64,000 nt of DNA. Source: Burkholderiales bacterium. Lineage in GTDB: Bacteria > Pseudomonadota > Gammaproteobacteria > Burkholderiales > UBA11063. Below the pieces are notes generated by a model, which was given only the letters and a program-made list of their open reading frames with translations, did no database searches and was not told the DNA's origin. The stretch is from contig JAIEPY010000007.1 of the NCBI GenBank assembly GCA_019748155.1, forward strand, positions 26,350 to 90,349, written 5' to 3'. Positions 17,581 to 25,392 of the stretch are shown here, in pieces. The first letter of the stretch is position 1. Each line of letters starts with the position of its first letter. A program made the translations under genes and the position numbers.

Positions 17581-19269
17581 TTAAATACCAGGAATTGATC
17601 CACGTTTACCCCATAGACACAAAAATTGCAGAGTAGCTGATCCTGTATTCAGGCGTGCACCAAAGGATGCAGTTGTACTGCCAAAACCGTTAAAGCTAAA
17701 ACTGGCGCGAGAGTCAGCATCATTTGAGATAACAAAGACTTGGGATAGTATAAGTACATAATTTCCAGTTGGAGCATACAGTGTTCCACCTATATTTATA
17801 CTTCCCGAAAATGTGCCACTCGTTAACCAAAGAAAGTTATTTCCACCAGCATTTACAACATCAGAATAATTAGCCAAAGTAAATAAAGCCGAATTGTTAT
17901 TATCAACACGTCCCACTACTCTTGAGCCATTCCAGCCAATCTCCATTGAATACGGACCAGCCGCATTGGGTGTATTTGGATAAACTATGCCTTGAGTGGC
18001 AGTACTCTTTCTCATGCTAATATTACCGAAGTCACTATTGCCATTTGGAGCGTACACACCTTTCGGCGTAGTAGCTACAAAGCCATAGCCATTCTGATCA
18101 CCCTTACCTGTTGATGATACACTATTAATTGCATTAATGTAGCTAGCTACAATGTTAGTGCTGTTATTTTGTAAATTAGTTGTAGTAGTGTAATCAGCAA
18201 GTGCATTAATAAGCGCTGCCATTGTTGCCAACTGATCTGATCTAGTTCCTTTGGGTGCAGTCGGTGCTGTTGGCTTATCAGTAAATGCTGGTGATTTTAA
18301 ATTAGCTTTTAAAGCCAGCAACTCTGTTAAACTTGTTGTAGCAGTGTAATCAGCAAGCGCATTAATAAGCGCTGCCATTGTTGCCAATTGGTCTGTGTTA
18401 GTCCCTTTGAGTGCCGTTGGTGCTGTCGGCTTATCAGTGAATGCGGGTGATTTTAAATTAGCTTTTAAAGCCAGCAACTCTGTTAAACTTGTTGTAGCAG
18501 TATAATCAGCAAGCGCATTAACAAGCGCTGCCATTGTTGCCAATTGGTCTGTGTTAGTTCCTTTGGCTACTGTTGGTGCTGTCGGCTTATCAGTAAATGC
18601 TGGTGATTTTAAATTAGCTTTTAAAGCCAGCAACTCTGTTAAACTTGTTGTAGCAGTGTAATCAGCAAGCGCATTAATAAGCGCTGCCATTGTTGCCAAC
18701 TGATCTGTGTTAGCCCCTTTGGGTGCAGTCGGTGCGGTTGGTTTGTCCGTAAATGCGGGTGATTTTAAATTAGCTTTTAAAGCCAGTTGGTCATTAACCC
18801 AACCTTTCACTAATTCATCTTGCTGGTTTACATATTTAACATCTGCATAGCCATCTAACTTAATGTTAAATTCAACGCTATCAATATTTGAGAACTTTGC
18901 AGCAATAGTAAATGCAATCGTGACTGCCTTGGATTTGTTGTCGCCAGATGGTTTATAAATTTCATCACAGCTGCCTATTGCAATTAAACTACCCTCTTCA
19001 TCAAAAATACCATACTCACGGATATACCAGCCACCAACATTCGCAGGGAGTACAACATTGAGTAGCATAGTGTCTTTATATTCATTATCAACGCTTGAGC
19101 TGTCTATCTCTTTACGAAACTGCTCGCTGGTAAGCTGTGTTTCTCTTCCACTTGGTATATAGCTAGCATCACCGATTGCGAAGTATTTAAGTTTTACCGT
19201 CGTACCTGCAGCTGCGGCAGCAGCAATCTTTGCCAGACCAATATCTGTTACGATGGTGTTACTTGTCAT
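17581..19269 (-). CDS. Tail fibre (P2 gpH-like) with four tandem repeats
   Basis: 562 aa. Residues 1-150 are the tail-collar/fibre N-terminal domain (MTSNTIVTDIGLAKIAAAAAAG…, VGGWYIREYGIFDEEGSLIAIG) that attaches to the baseplate. Four nearly identical 52-residue repeats follow (ALKANLKSPAFTDKPTAPT… NALADYTATTSLTELL). The last 200 residues form the receptor-binding tip, rich in G, N and S. It overlaps the gpI stop by 4 nt. The tip shows no match I know. Confidence 0.9.
   Translation of the reverse strand: MTSNTIVTDIGLAKIAAAAAAGTTVKLKYFAIGDASYIPSGRETQLTSEQFRKEIDSSSVDNEYKDTMLLNVVLPANVGGWYIREYGIFDEEGSLIAIGSCDEIYKPSGDNKSKAVTIAFTIAAKFSNIDSVEFNIKLDGYADVKYVNQQDELVKGWVNDQLALKANLKSPAFTDKPTAPTAPKGANTDQLATMAALINALADYTATTSLTELLALKANLKSPAFTDKPTAPTVAKGTNTDQLATMAALVNALADYTATTSLTELLALKANLKSPAFTDKPTAPTALKGTNTDQLATMAALINALADYTATTSLTELLALKANLKSPAFTDKPTAPTAPKGTRSDQLATMAALINALADYTTTTNLQNNSTNIVASYINAINSVSSTGKGDQNGYGFVATTPKGVYAPNGNSDFGNISMRKSTATQGIVYPNTPNAAGPYSMEIGWNGSRVVGRVDNNNSALFTLANYSDVVNAGGNNFLWLTSGTFSGSINIGGTLYAPTGNYVLILSQVFVISNDADSRASFSFNGFGSTTASFGARLNTGSATLQFLCLWGKRGSIPGI
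18163..18786 (-). repeat. Four tandem 156-bp repeats within the tail fibre gene
   Basis: The motif taatcagcaa recurs at 18191, 18347, 18503 and 18659, an exact 156-bp period (52 codons). Units differ at a few positions only, so the array can lengthen or shorten in frame. Confidence 0.93.
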
Positions 19270-19835
19270 TTTCTATCCTCCATGAGTATATTAATTTTAG
19301 TTGCAAAGGCAACGTATGGTTTTGTATCAAAGTTTATATTTTGAATGTAACTTACCCAGCTCCGCGTATTTTTATATTGTTGAATGAATGAATCAAGCAA
19401 TTCTATTTTCTCGGGAGTAAATGATACGGCACTTGGTAGTGAAATCTGAAAGGTATATGGATCTCCATCATACTCAAACCATTCAAGAATATTTGCAGTA
19501 ATCCCGATCTTATTCAAAGCATACTTAACCCCGGCTTTAGTGCCTTTTAGCTTCTTGAGTTTGGTATAACTTTGAATAAAGTTAATCTTATCCTGCCTAG
19601 TTTGAATGAATACATTTTCAATTGAGTTTGCAATTCCACGCTCAACAAGTAAGTAATCCAGCGTTAAATCGTCTAACTTATCCAGACTTGTAAACAGAAT
19701 CTTAGTCGTGATAATCTCGACGATCTCATCAATCTCCGGCTGTATCGCAGCACAAATCCAGCGTATTTCATCCTGTTTGCGCAGAGTATCCGGCAGCAAA
19801 TCAATCAATTTAGTATCAAGAATGGTCGCCATCAA
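19266..19835 (-). CDS. Baseplate/tail protein I (P2 gpI)
   Basis: 189 aa. Typical of gpI: starts ATILDTKLIDLLPDTLRKQDEIRWICAAIQ, then TLDYLLVERGI and a KLKKLKGTKAGVKYAL segment. gpI lies between gpJ and the fibre in the baseplate periphery. Overlaps both neighbours by 4 nt. Confidence 0.92.
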   Translation of the reverse strand: MMATILDTKLIDLLPDTLRKQDEIRWICAAIQPEIDEIVEIITTKILFTSLDKLDDLTLDYLLVERGIANSIENVFIQTRQDKINFIQSYTKLKKLKGTKAGVKYALNKIGITANILEWFEYDGDPYTFQISLPSAVSFTPEKIELLDSFIQQYKNTRSWVSYIQNINFDTKPYVAFATKINILMEDRK

Positions 19836-20953
19836 TAATCTTTCTCAATTCCGCCGTAGTTAATCACTAATTCGGTATTATTCCCAACCTGCAGGCAAGT
19901 CAGCTCGGTTTGCGTCGGTGCAGTAATCACTACCCGTCGCGCTCCGGCCGCCATAATCATAGCTTCGAGTCGCGAAGGATTAATTGCCCGTCCAAGCTTG
20001 GTTTTAACTGAATAAATGAAATTAGCTACCGCTTGAGCTATTGCAGCCTGAATCTGGCTGACTTCTACATCAGTCTTGGAGCTGATCCAATAACTTAACT
20101 CTATCCGATAATCAATCTGCTTGGGTGCAATAACTTCCAGCTTATCCGTTAATGGTCGCCGATCTTCGGGGTTACAGGTTTCAAGAACCAATGCCAGCTC
20201 GGCAGGAGTTGGTAAGCGTCCATCGGTCATCAGTGGAACTAACTGCACAATGCCAGGACTGGGTGAATATGGCTCAATATCAATCACCGCAGTTGATGCT
20301 TCACGCGCCCAATACTTATAAGCATTATCCGGACCAGCTGTGGAGAGTTTATCCGGTGCAGCCAAACGTCTAGCTTGAAACAGCTCATCCGATTCTTTAT
20401 CGTCACCTCCGGTAGAAGCATCAATATTAACTACTCCGCCGACGTAAGCAATCGGATCAACCAGATTGACAATCTGACCAGCCGCATAATTATTACCCGC
20501 ATCACCACCAACCGTAGCAATGCAGATAATCGTAGCTGACTCCTGTCCAGCTTTGACACTTACCGTCTCGGGTACTTCAAAGAACACCTTACTGTCTGCA
20601 GTTACTCGCGTACCAGCTTCAATCGTCAAATCGTAGCCCAATACCTGACTGAGGGTGAATACCATAGTTACCCGCGCCTTAACCGCTTTTTTACGCTCCA
20701 GATCAAAATCAGTAGCAAAAGCATCAAGGTACTCATCTTGGGCATAAGGAAGTAGATTCTGTTTACCGGTAAAATCAATCGTTGCCCGCAAGCCAACAAA
20801 CTGGGCTGTAAGCACATTGAATAACGTCATCAGTGGATCAGCTTTAGCCAGCGTGCGGTTAGATTCTTTTTCGTAACGGCGGACAAATCCATCGAGGATT
20901 TTTTGCGGATCTTTGTCCGCAAAGGTTATTGGTTTAAGATTGTTTAAATTCAT
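19832..20953 (-). CDS. Baseplate wedge protein J (P2 gpJ)
   Basis: 373 aa, baseplate J family. Markers include RTLAKADPLMTLFNVLTAQFVGLRA near the N-terminus, the GYDLTIEAGTRV β segment, and ASTGGDDKESDELFQARR. It connects the central hub to gpI and the fibres. 4-nt overlaps on both sides show a translationally coupled W-J-I-H operon as in P2. Confidence 0.94.
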   Translation of the reverse strand: MNLNNLKPITFADKDPQKILDGFVRRYEKESNRTLAKADPLMTLFNVLTAQFVGLRATIDFTGKQNLLPYAQDEYLDAFATDFDLERKKAVKARVTMVFTLSQVLGYDLTIEAGTRVTADSKVFFEVPETVSVKAGQESATIICIATVGGDAGNNYAAGQIVNLVDPIAYVGGVVNIDASTGGDDKESDELFQARRLAAPDKLSTAGPDNAYKYWAREASTAVIDIEPYSPSPGIVQLVPLMTDGRLPTPAELALVLETCNPEDRRPLTDKLEVIAPKQIDYRIELSYWISSKTDVEVSQIQAAIAQAVANFIYSVKTKLGRAINPSRLEAMIMAAGARRVVITAPTQTELTCLQVGNNTELVINYGGIEKDY

Positions 20954-21276
20954 AGATACTCTGCCCTAACTTCAATAAATACCTTTGGCACCAGATTGCC
21001 ATTAATCAAGTCGCTTTCAGACCAATCATAATGTGATACCCGTGCGCGTGGTTCGTAAGTCTTAACTTGTGACGACATATCAGTTTGATACATCATAATA
21101 ACTACCTCAATCCGTTCATCAATCAAGCGGCTGTCAAGCCCCATGTCGCGCTGATAAGGTATTTGCCCTTTTTTCTGAGTAAAGATATTGCGGATATTTT
21201 GCACAATCTCCTGCAACACAGTAGCTGGTGCAAAGTCTATCGGCATGGTTTCGGATAAATCAACAGCTAGTAGCAT
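20950..21276 (-). CDS. Baseplate protein W / gp25-like
   Basis: 108 aa. The gp25/W family signature is visible (NIRNIFTQKKGQIPYQRDMGLDSRLIDE). It forms part of the baseplate wedge. Overlaps gpJ by 4 nt and shares one base with the gpU gene. Confidence 0.9.
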   Translation of the reverse strand: MLLAVDLSETMPIDFAPATVLQEIVQNIRNIFTQKKGQIPYQRDMGLDSRLIDERIEVVIMMYQTDMSSQVKTYEPRARVSHYDWSESDLINGNLVPKVFIEVRAEYL

Positions 21277-21692
21277 CAGTTATACTCCTTGAACGTCACG
21301 GATAAATCAAGCTCAGTAATATCGCCAAAAAAATCAATATCTTTATATTTCTTGCTCAAACTGGTAATCACAAACTCGCCCAGATTTTCTGTACCGATAA
21401 AGAGATCATAAATATCACCATCATCCAAGTAGCGATTAAACAGGCGTAACTTTTCTTTAACGTTAACCCCGAAATACGATGAGAGCTTGACATTAAGTTT
21501 TACCTCATCGGCATTAGCCCCTACATACTCAAGCTTAGGCTTTGCTCCGATTATTTTATGCTCCGCGTATTCGACCGAGCGACTATGTTCAGCATCGCTA
21601 AATGTCATGGTTTCCCACGGGCGTACAGTAAAAACAATCCCACCAAATCCCCCGAGATTGCCTAAATTCTTTAATGTGTCCAGTAATGACAT
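21276..21692 (-). CDS. Tail protein U (P2 gpU-like)
   Basis: 138 aa. The central YAEHKIIGAKPKLEYVGANADEVKLNVKLSSYFGVN is the P2 gpU pattern. In P2, gpU lies next to gpX and gpD after the tape measure; here it is displaced to just before W, on the other side of V and an inserted block (21,734-24,826). Confidence 0.88.
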   Translation of the reverse strand: MSLLDTLKNLGNLGGFGGIVFTVRPWETMTFSDAEHSRSVEYAEHKIIGAKPKLEYVGANADEVKLNVKLSSYFGVNVKEKLRLFNRYLDDGDIYDLFIGTENLGEFVITSLSKKYKDIDFFGDITELDLSVTFKEYN

Positions 21693-21710
21693 TTATATCT
21701 CGCAATAAAA

Positions 21711-21730
21711 AAACCGCCCGAAGGCGGTTT
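21711..21730 (-). terminator. Terminator of the inserted regulator block
   Basis: aaaccgcc-cgaa-ggcggttt, 8-bp stem, followed on the minus strand by a run of Ts. It separates the inserted block from gpU. Confidence 0.8.
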
Positions 21731-21733
21731 TGG

Positions 21734-21856
21734 TTAATGTTGTGTTGGTTTGGTTAAGAGCAACGCTAAATCATCGGCATCAACATACAACCGATCCTCA
21801 TGTTCCAAAAAGCGAACCATTCTACCATTAAAATAATCACTGAATTTTTCTGTCAT
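21734..21856 (-). CDS. Small protein following the Bro-N regulator
   Basis: 40 codons: begins MTEKFSDYFNGRMVRFLE and ends DADDLALLLTKPTQH. Its last 34 residues are nearly the same as those of the 64-aa protein at 36084-36278. It also shares the pattern aromatic-N/S-G-x-x-V-R-F/Y-L…V…DL with the tiny ORFs at 36324 and 45474. It starts 1 nt after the regulator's stop. Function unknown. Confidence 0.7.
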   Translation of the reverse strand: MTEKFSDYFNGRMVRFLEHEDRLYVDADDLALLLTKPTQH

Positions 21857-21857
21857 G

Positions 21858-23015
21858 TTATGCCACCTTATTTAAAACTGCATTAATATCAATCTGATAC
21901 ACATCTTTCCATGCCTCTGCCGGATAAGAATGTACCACCCCAAATCTGTCATCAGGAATATCTTTCATCACCAAACCGTTACGGTTACAATAGCAGGTTA
22001 ATTTTAAACCATTAACTTTTAAATGTTTCAGCCGACTCTGTATTGCGAGTACCGTTGCATATTGATACTCTGGTGCAGAGTGATTTAATTTAGCCTCAAG
22101 CTGACGGACTTTATCATTGGCGCGAGCAAGTTTACCCATTACCGACGCTTCACGGCTGCTACCGATATGCCCCTTTTCTCTAATCGCTTGACTAAGTTCA
22201 GTGCCTAATAAATCATAATTACGCTGCAACAACTCTTTTTCTTCCTCGGATTTAAGCGCCAGTAACAATAAATCCTTGCGTGATAACTCAACTGCTTGTG
22301 GAGCTGCGGAAGCAGCAACCTGTCCATAGCTGCCAGTTTTGCGAATTGATGGCAAAACTTCACTAACTACAAATTCTTCAAATTTTTCTGCATCTGGTAA
22401 TTTGGAACGCATCACTAAGCGATAAACATCGCGCTCTGGAATAATTTTAGTATTACGTAGCTGACCCGTTAAATTCACGGGATAGCTTGTACTTCCCTTG
22501 CAATGCGTTCTAATTGCTTGGTCTGTGTCTTTATAACCTAACTTTTCTGCTACTTCTTTGCCAATAAACCACAGGCTGCCATCATCATGAGTTAACACCG
22601 TCAAATCACCAAATAAATCACTATGGAATTTATGGCTGTGATTATCTGGTTGTGGCTGCTCAATTTTGGCAACCGGATTAAACAGTGGCGTTAGTACATT
22701 TTTTATAAACTCAAGAATGTGAGAAATATATTTACCCTCTGGTGCATTAACAATTAATTCCCCGATTTGTGAGATACTAATAAAAAAATCTTCTCGTGGA
22801 GCAAAACCTTTGCAGTTGGTATACTGACGTAACATTGGCTTGGATAGCGCTGCTTGCACAGACTCTCTTGTATATCCTAGATGCAGGAATACCGGATAAG
22901 CGATAACCAGCTGTTTTTCAGTATCAACAAAGGTGAAACAGTTCAGAAGATTCGTCATAACGTGCTCTTTGGACGTTTTGGACGGATTTATAGCCATTGG
23001 CAGCTGTTTAGTCAT
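21858..23015 (-). CDS. Antirepressor-like regulator with Bro-N domain (C4-controlled)
   Basis: 385 aa in three parts. Residues 1-115 are a module shared almost identically with the KilA-N protein at 36437-37576 (LLNCFTFVDTEKQLVIAYP… KGFAPREDFFISI). Residues ~135-230 form a Bro-N domain (LTVLTHDDGSLWFIGKEVAEKLGY, then IIPERDVYRLVMRSKLPDAEKFEEFV), common in phage antirepressors. The rest is a coiled coil followed by a C-terminal domain with ILAIQSRLKHLKVNG…CNRNGLVMK. It is read from a 200-nt structured leader whose boxes cover its ribosome site. It lies in an inserted block within the tail operon. Antirepressor function is inferred. Confidence 0.8.
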   Translation of the reverse strand: MTKQLPMAINPSKTSKEHVMTNLLNCFTFVDTEKQLVIAYPVFLHLGYTRESVQAALSKPMLRQYTNCKGFAPREDFFISISQIGELIVNAPEGKYISHILEFIKNVLTPLFNPVAKIEQPQPDNHSHKFHSDLFGDLTVLTHDDGSLWFIGKEVAEKLGYKDTDQAIRTHCKGSTSYPVNLTGQLRNTKIIPERDVYRLVMRSKLPDAEKFEEFVVSEVLPSIRKTGSYGQVAASAAPQAVELSRKDLLLLALKSEEEKELLQRNYDLLGTELSQAIREKGHIGSSREASVMGKLARANDKVRQLEAKLNHSAPEYQYATVLAIQSRLKHLKVNGLKLTCYCNRNGLVMKDIPDDRFGVVHSYPAEAWKDVYQIDINAVLNKVA

Positions 23016-23217
23016 GATGATTTTCCTAGTAGAAAATGTTTTGTATCAATTATCTACCTTGTGGGTAGAGCTGGAGCTTGATACCACCGCTACTAGACGG
23101 CTGCTATTTATTTGGATATTCATAGCACTCCAACCCATTGGTTGGTGCAGAAAAATAAAAAAAGCCATTGAACAGTTGGCGCTGCTAGTAGTAAATTATA
23201 GGAGGTATCAATTCCTA
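23016..23217 (-). ncRNA. C4-antisense-RNA-like leader, copy 1
   Basis: Non-coding leader between an extended -10 promoter (TGATATAAT; TATAAT at 23223-23228) and the regulator's ATG (23015). In mRNA order: b'' (TTGATACC, 23204-23211), a'' (CTACTAG, 23185-23191), a long stem with GGTTGGAG/CTCCAGCT, box a (CTAGTAG, 23090-23096), box b (GGTATCAA, 23078-23085), target b' (TTGATAC, 23043-23049), and target a' (CTACTAG, 23026-23032) overlapping the ribosome site AGGAAAA. Boxes a and b are complementary to a'/b' and to a''/b''. Two antisense boxes acting on two targets by an antirepressor start is the arrangement of phage P1/P7 C4 RNA. Confidence 0.85.
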
Positions 23218-23265
23218 GCGATATTATATCACATTTTCTAAATATCACCACTTTCATCTACCAAT

Positions 23266-23297
23266 AAAAAAAGCTACCCTACGGGTAACTTTTTTTA
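23266..23297. terminator. Bidirectional terminator
   Basis: taccc-tac-gggta stem (23275-23287) with A/T runs on both sides; it ends the DUF4177-like gene on the minus strand and isolates the C4 leader promoter. Confidence 0.65.
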
Positions 23298-23543
23298 AAC
23301 TTCAACAGGTTTTTTAAATATTAATAACTTAAATGTTGCTTCTTCAGCTTTTTTATTAGATCCGCACCCTGGTTGCTGTACGGAAGTAATAGAATCAACT
23401 TGCACTAGCTCCCATCCATCAACTGCAGCAGCGTTTATAATATTTTCATACTCTTTAATTACAACAGCATGACTATTCTTCCCTGATTTCCCAGTGTGTA
23501 TTTCAACTGGGACATTTACACACTTATAAACATATTGAACCAT
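23295..23543 (-). CDS. DUF4177-like small protein
   Basis: 82 aa. VQYVYKCVNVPVEI… INAAAVDGWELVQVDSI… FKLLIFKKP has the DUF4177 pattern (YEYK…, GWELV, final aromatic strand). GGAGG lies 6 nt before ATG. Function unknown; a cargo gene in the inserted block. Confidence 0.7.
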   Translation of the reverse strand: MVQYVYKCVNVPVEIHTGKSGKNSHAVVIKEYENIINAAAVDGWELVQVDSITSVQQPGCGSNKKAEEATFKLLIFKKPVEV

Positions 23544-23560
23544 TAAAACCTCCTTTAAAA

Positions 23561-23767
23561 TTAAGGTAAATCATCGCCACCATTAGGATATACACAACGT
23601 GCAATTCTATCTCGACCTTTACTAACCCCTTTAATAGCGCCAAATTTTTTTACTGATAAAATCATATATTCTGAACATGTAGGCTCAAATCTACAACGCC
23701 CACGATAACGATCTGGAGTAATTTTTTGATAACACCGAACAAAAAAAATGATGACTATTTTTAGCAT
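23561..23767 (-). CDS. yidD: YidD-family membrane protein insertion factor
   Basis: 68 aa, matching YidD closely: FVRCYQKITPDRYRGRCRFEPTCSEYMILSVKKFGAIKG… RIARCVYPNGGDDLP, including the conserved CRFxPTCSxY and RC-P-GG motifs. YidD is an amphipathic inner-membrane-associated protein that helps YidC/Sec insertion; cells normally encode it next to rnpA and yidC. Its presence in a prophage cargo block is unusual. The last base pair of the gene is 17 nt from the next ORF, so it is probably co-transcribed with the DUF4177-like gene. Confidence 0.92.
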   Translation of the reverse strand: MLKIVIIFFVRCYQKITPDRYRGRCRFEPTCSEYMILSVKKFGAIKGVSKGRDRIARCVYPNGGDDLP

Positions 23768-23819
23768 AATTGATATTATTCTTTATTCTTATTTCTTGGT
23801 CTCACTATATACGTTAAGC

Positions 23820-24059
23820 TTAGTGTACCATATATTTTAATAATCCAGCAATAGCTAAGATGGTTGCAAAACCAGTTCCCGCTATCCATTTGATTAATTC
23901 AAACTTTAATTCAGCAATTGTTTTATCTAATTTTTCATTAGTAACTAAATGGTTCTTTTGCTTTTCTTCAATATCAGTCACAATTGTTGCAATTGCCGTA
24001 ATTTGCTCATCATTAAATTTAGCGTCTTTTAATTGTTTGATGTAGTCAATAGTGTGCAT
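23820..24059 (-). CDS. Coiled-coil membrane protein (DUF1640-like)
   Basis: 79 aa: an amphipathic/coiled-coil N-terminus (IDYIKQLKDAKFNDEQITAIATIV…) and one C-terminal membrane helix (IAGTGFATILAIAGLLKYMV). This resembles small DUF1640/CCDC90-type proteins found in many phages. Expressed from its own promoter at 24085-24114. Function unknown. Confidence 0.65.
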   Translation of the reverse strand: MHTIDYIKQLKDAKFNDEQITAIATIVTDIEEKQKNHLVTNEKLDKTIAELKFELIKWIAGTGFATILAIAGLLKYMVH

Positions 24060-24084
24060 GGCTTATATCCTCTTTAATAGTTAT

Positions 24085-24114
24085 ATTCTACCCTATCATA
24101 GCTCCTTATGTCAA
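24085..24114 (-). promoter_or_regulatory. Promoter of the shared 'GATAGGGTAGAAT' type
   Basis: TTGACA at 24109-24114, 18-nt spacer, TAGAAT at 24085-24090. The spacer end ATGATAGGG is shared with promoters at 46817-46845 and 47709-47737 (there GATAGGG, 17-nt spacers). Confidence 0.75.
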
Positions 24115-24121
24115 CAAATGC

Positions 24122-24826
24122 TTAAATGACAGCAAAAAATTTGGCGACTTTTTTAGCTTCATCTTTAAAGTTTTTTAAAATTGTTTGACCTAAATATGCT
24201 GGATGTTTATTAATCACCGAAACATTAATGTAATGAAACCCTTTTATTGGAATTTCTTCGTACTCAACTTCACTCATGTATAATTTTTGTGTGCTAGGAT
24301 ATTGTTCACTTTGGAAAGATATTTCCGCTAAATTTTTGATTTTCGAAATACCTCGCCTAGTTTTGATTGAACCAATATAGTTACCCGTCAATTCAAATAC
24401 ATGTTCTGCGTATCCATCTACTTGACTACTCATTGCAAAATGATAATCATTCAACAACTCTTCATAATCTTCTACAGTAATAACAACTATGCTTTGTGGA
24501 TCATCCAAAATATCAATATTACGAGATAAGTCTCTTAATTCATAGTAGGCTCTGCGATACCCGGATAATTCAATAAACGTATCTAATTGATGATTAACAT
24601 TTAATAGCGAAATAACATCAATAAACTTTTGACTGCACCACTCATTCATATTAACTAAATCAGTCAAATCACCCATTAACAAAGCAATTCGATGCTTACA
24701 TAAAATATTTTTATTTACACTTCCTCTACAGCTACACTTAAAAGAAACTTCTCCATTATTTTCTATTAATCGTATATCATGAATAATTCCAGTACTCCCA
24801 CGCACTTTATATTCGTAATTTAGCAT
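24122..24826 (-). CDS. SWIM-like zinc-finger protein
   Basis: 234 aa. Near residues 30-45 a CSCRGSVNKNILCKH motif (CxC…CxH) is typical of SWIM zinc fingers, which bind DNA or protein. The C-terminal ~110 residues are all-β-like and unrecognised. It is the first gene of the inserted block and lies 66 nt downstream of gpV. Likely cargo; role unknown. Confidence 0.65.
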   Translation of the reverse strand: MLNYEYKVRGSTGIIHDIRLIENNGEVSFKCSCRGSVNKNILCKHRIALLMGDLTDLVNMNEWCSQKFIDVISLLNVNHQLDTFIELSGYRRAYYELRDLSRNIDILDDPQSIVVITVEDYEELLNDYHFAMSSQVDGYAEHVFELTGNYIGSIKTRRGISKIKNLAEISFQSEQYPSTQKLYMSEVEYEEIPIKGFHYINVSVINKHPAYLGQTILKNFKDEAKKVAKFFAVI

Positions 24827-24891
24827 AGCTCACTCCAAGCAAATAATGTATTTTACACCTAAATATTTGCTGATGTGTTCCATTTTGTAAA

Positions 24892-25392
24892 CTAACTCAC
24901 CACACCGTCACCTGACGTACCAGAAACCTGTTTACCATCACCATCTTTATACTCTCCAGCCTTATGCTGATGCTCAAGCCATGATTTACCGTTGATGATA
25001 ACCTCGCCATTCAGGTTAATCACTTCGGCATTGATGGTTGCTTCACCTTTGCAGTCTATCGTTAGCTTATGCTCTTTGCTGTCGTAACTAATTACCGTAC
25101 CATCCGGATAAGTAGTTGAATCAATATTTTCATCGCCTTCAGGAGGCAGGTCAACTTCGTTGTAGGTAAAGCCGAGCACTACACCATCCGATAACGATGG
25201 TGCGATTAATGCCACGACTGCCTGATCACCGATTTTAGGCAAATTACGTTCGCGGTTACGTGTGCCACCACCCGTCATAATCGGCAAATCTGAGCTTACT
25301 CCATCTTGGTCTGGGAATGTTACCCGACAAGTATGCTTTACTGCATTAACCGAGTAAACCTCACCCAGTTTAAAGATGTTATTATTTATCAT
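24892..25392 (-). CDS. Baseplate spike protein V (P2 gpV)
   Basis: 166 aa. N-terminal OB-fold (GEVYSVNAVKHTCRVTFPDQDG…), then a β-helix with repeated short strands (LTIDCKGEATINAEVINLNGEV). An HxH motif (LEHQHKAGEY) at the tip corresponds to the iron-binding apex of P2 gpV. This is the membrane-piercing tip of the tail. It overlaps gpD by 11 nt. Confidence 0.93.
   Translation of the reverse strand: MINNNIFKLGEVYSVNAVKHTCRVTFPDQDGVSSDLPIMTGGGTRNRERNLPKIGDQAVVALIAPSLSDGVVLGFTYNEVDLPPEGDENIDSTTYPDGTVISYDSKEHKLTIDCKGEATINAEVINLNGEVIINGKSWLEHQHKAGEYKDGDGKQVSGTSGDGVVS

Noticed and set aside
18163-18786. CRISPR-like array
   Set aside because: The 156-bp repeats are contiguous coding units of the tail fibre, with no spacers. 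No CRISPR array or cas gene was seen.
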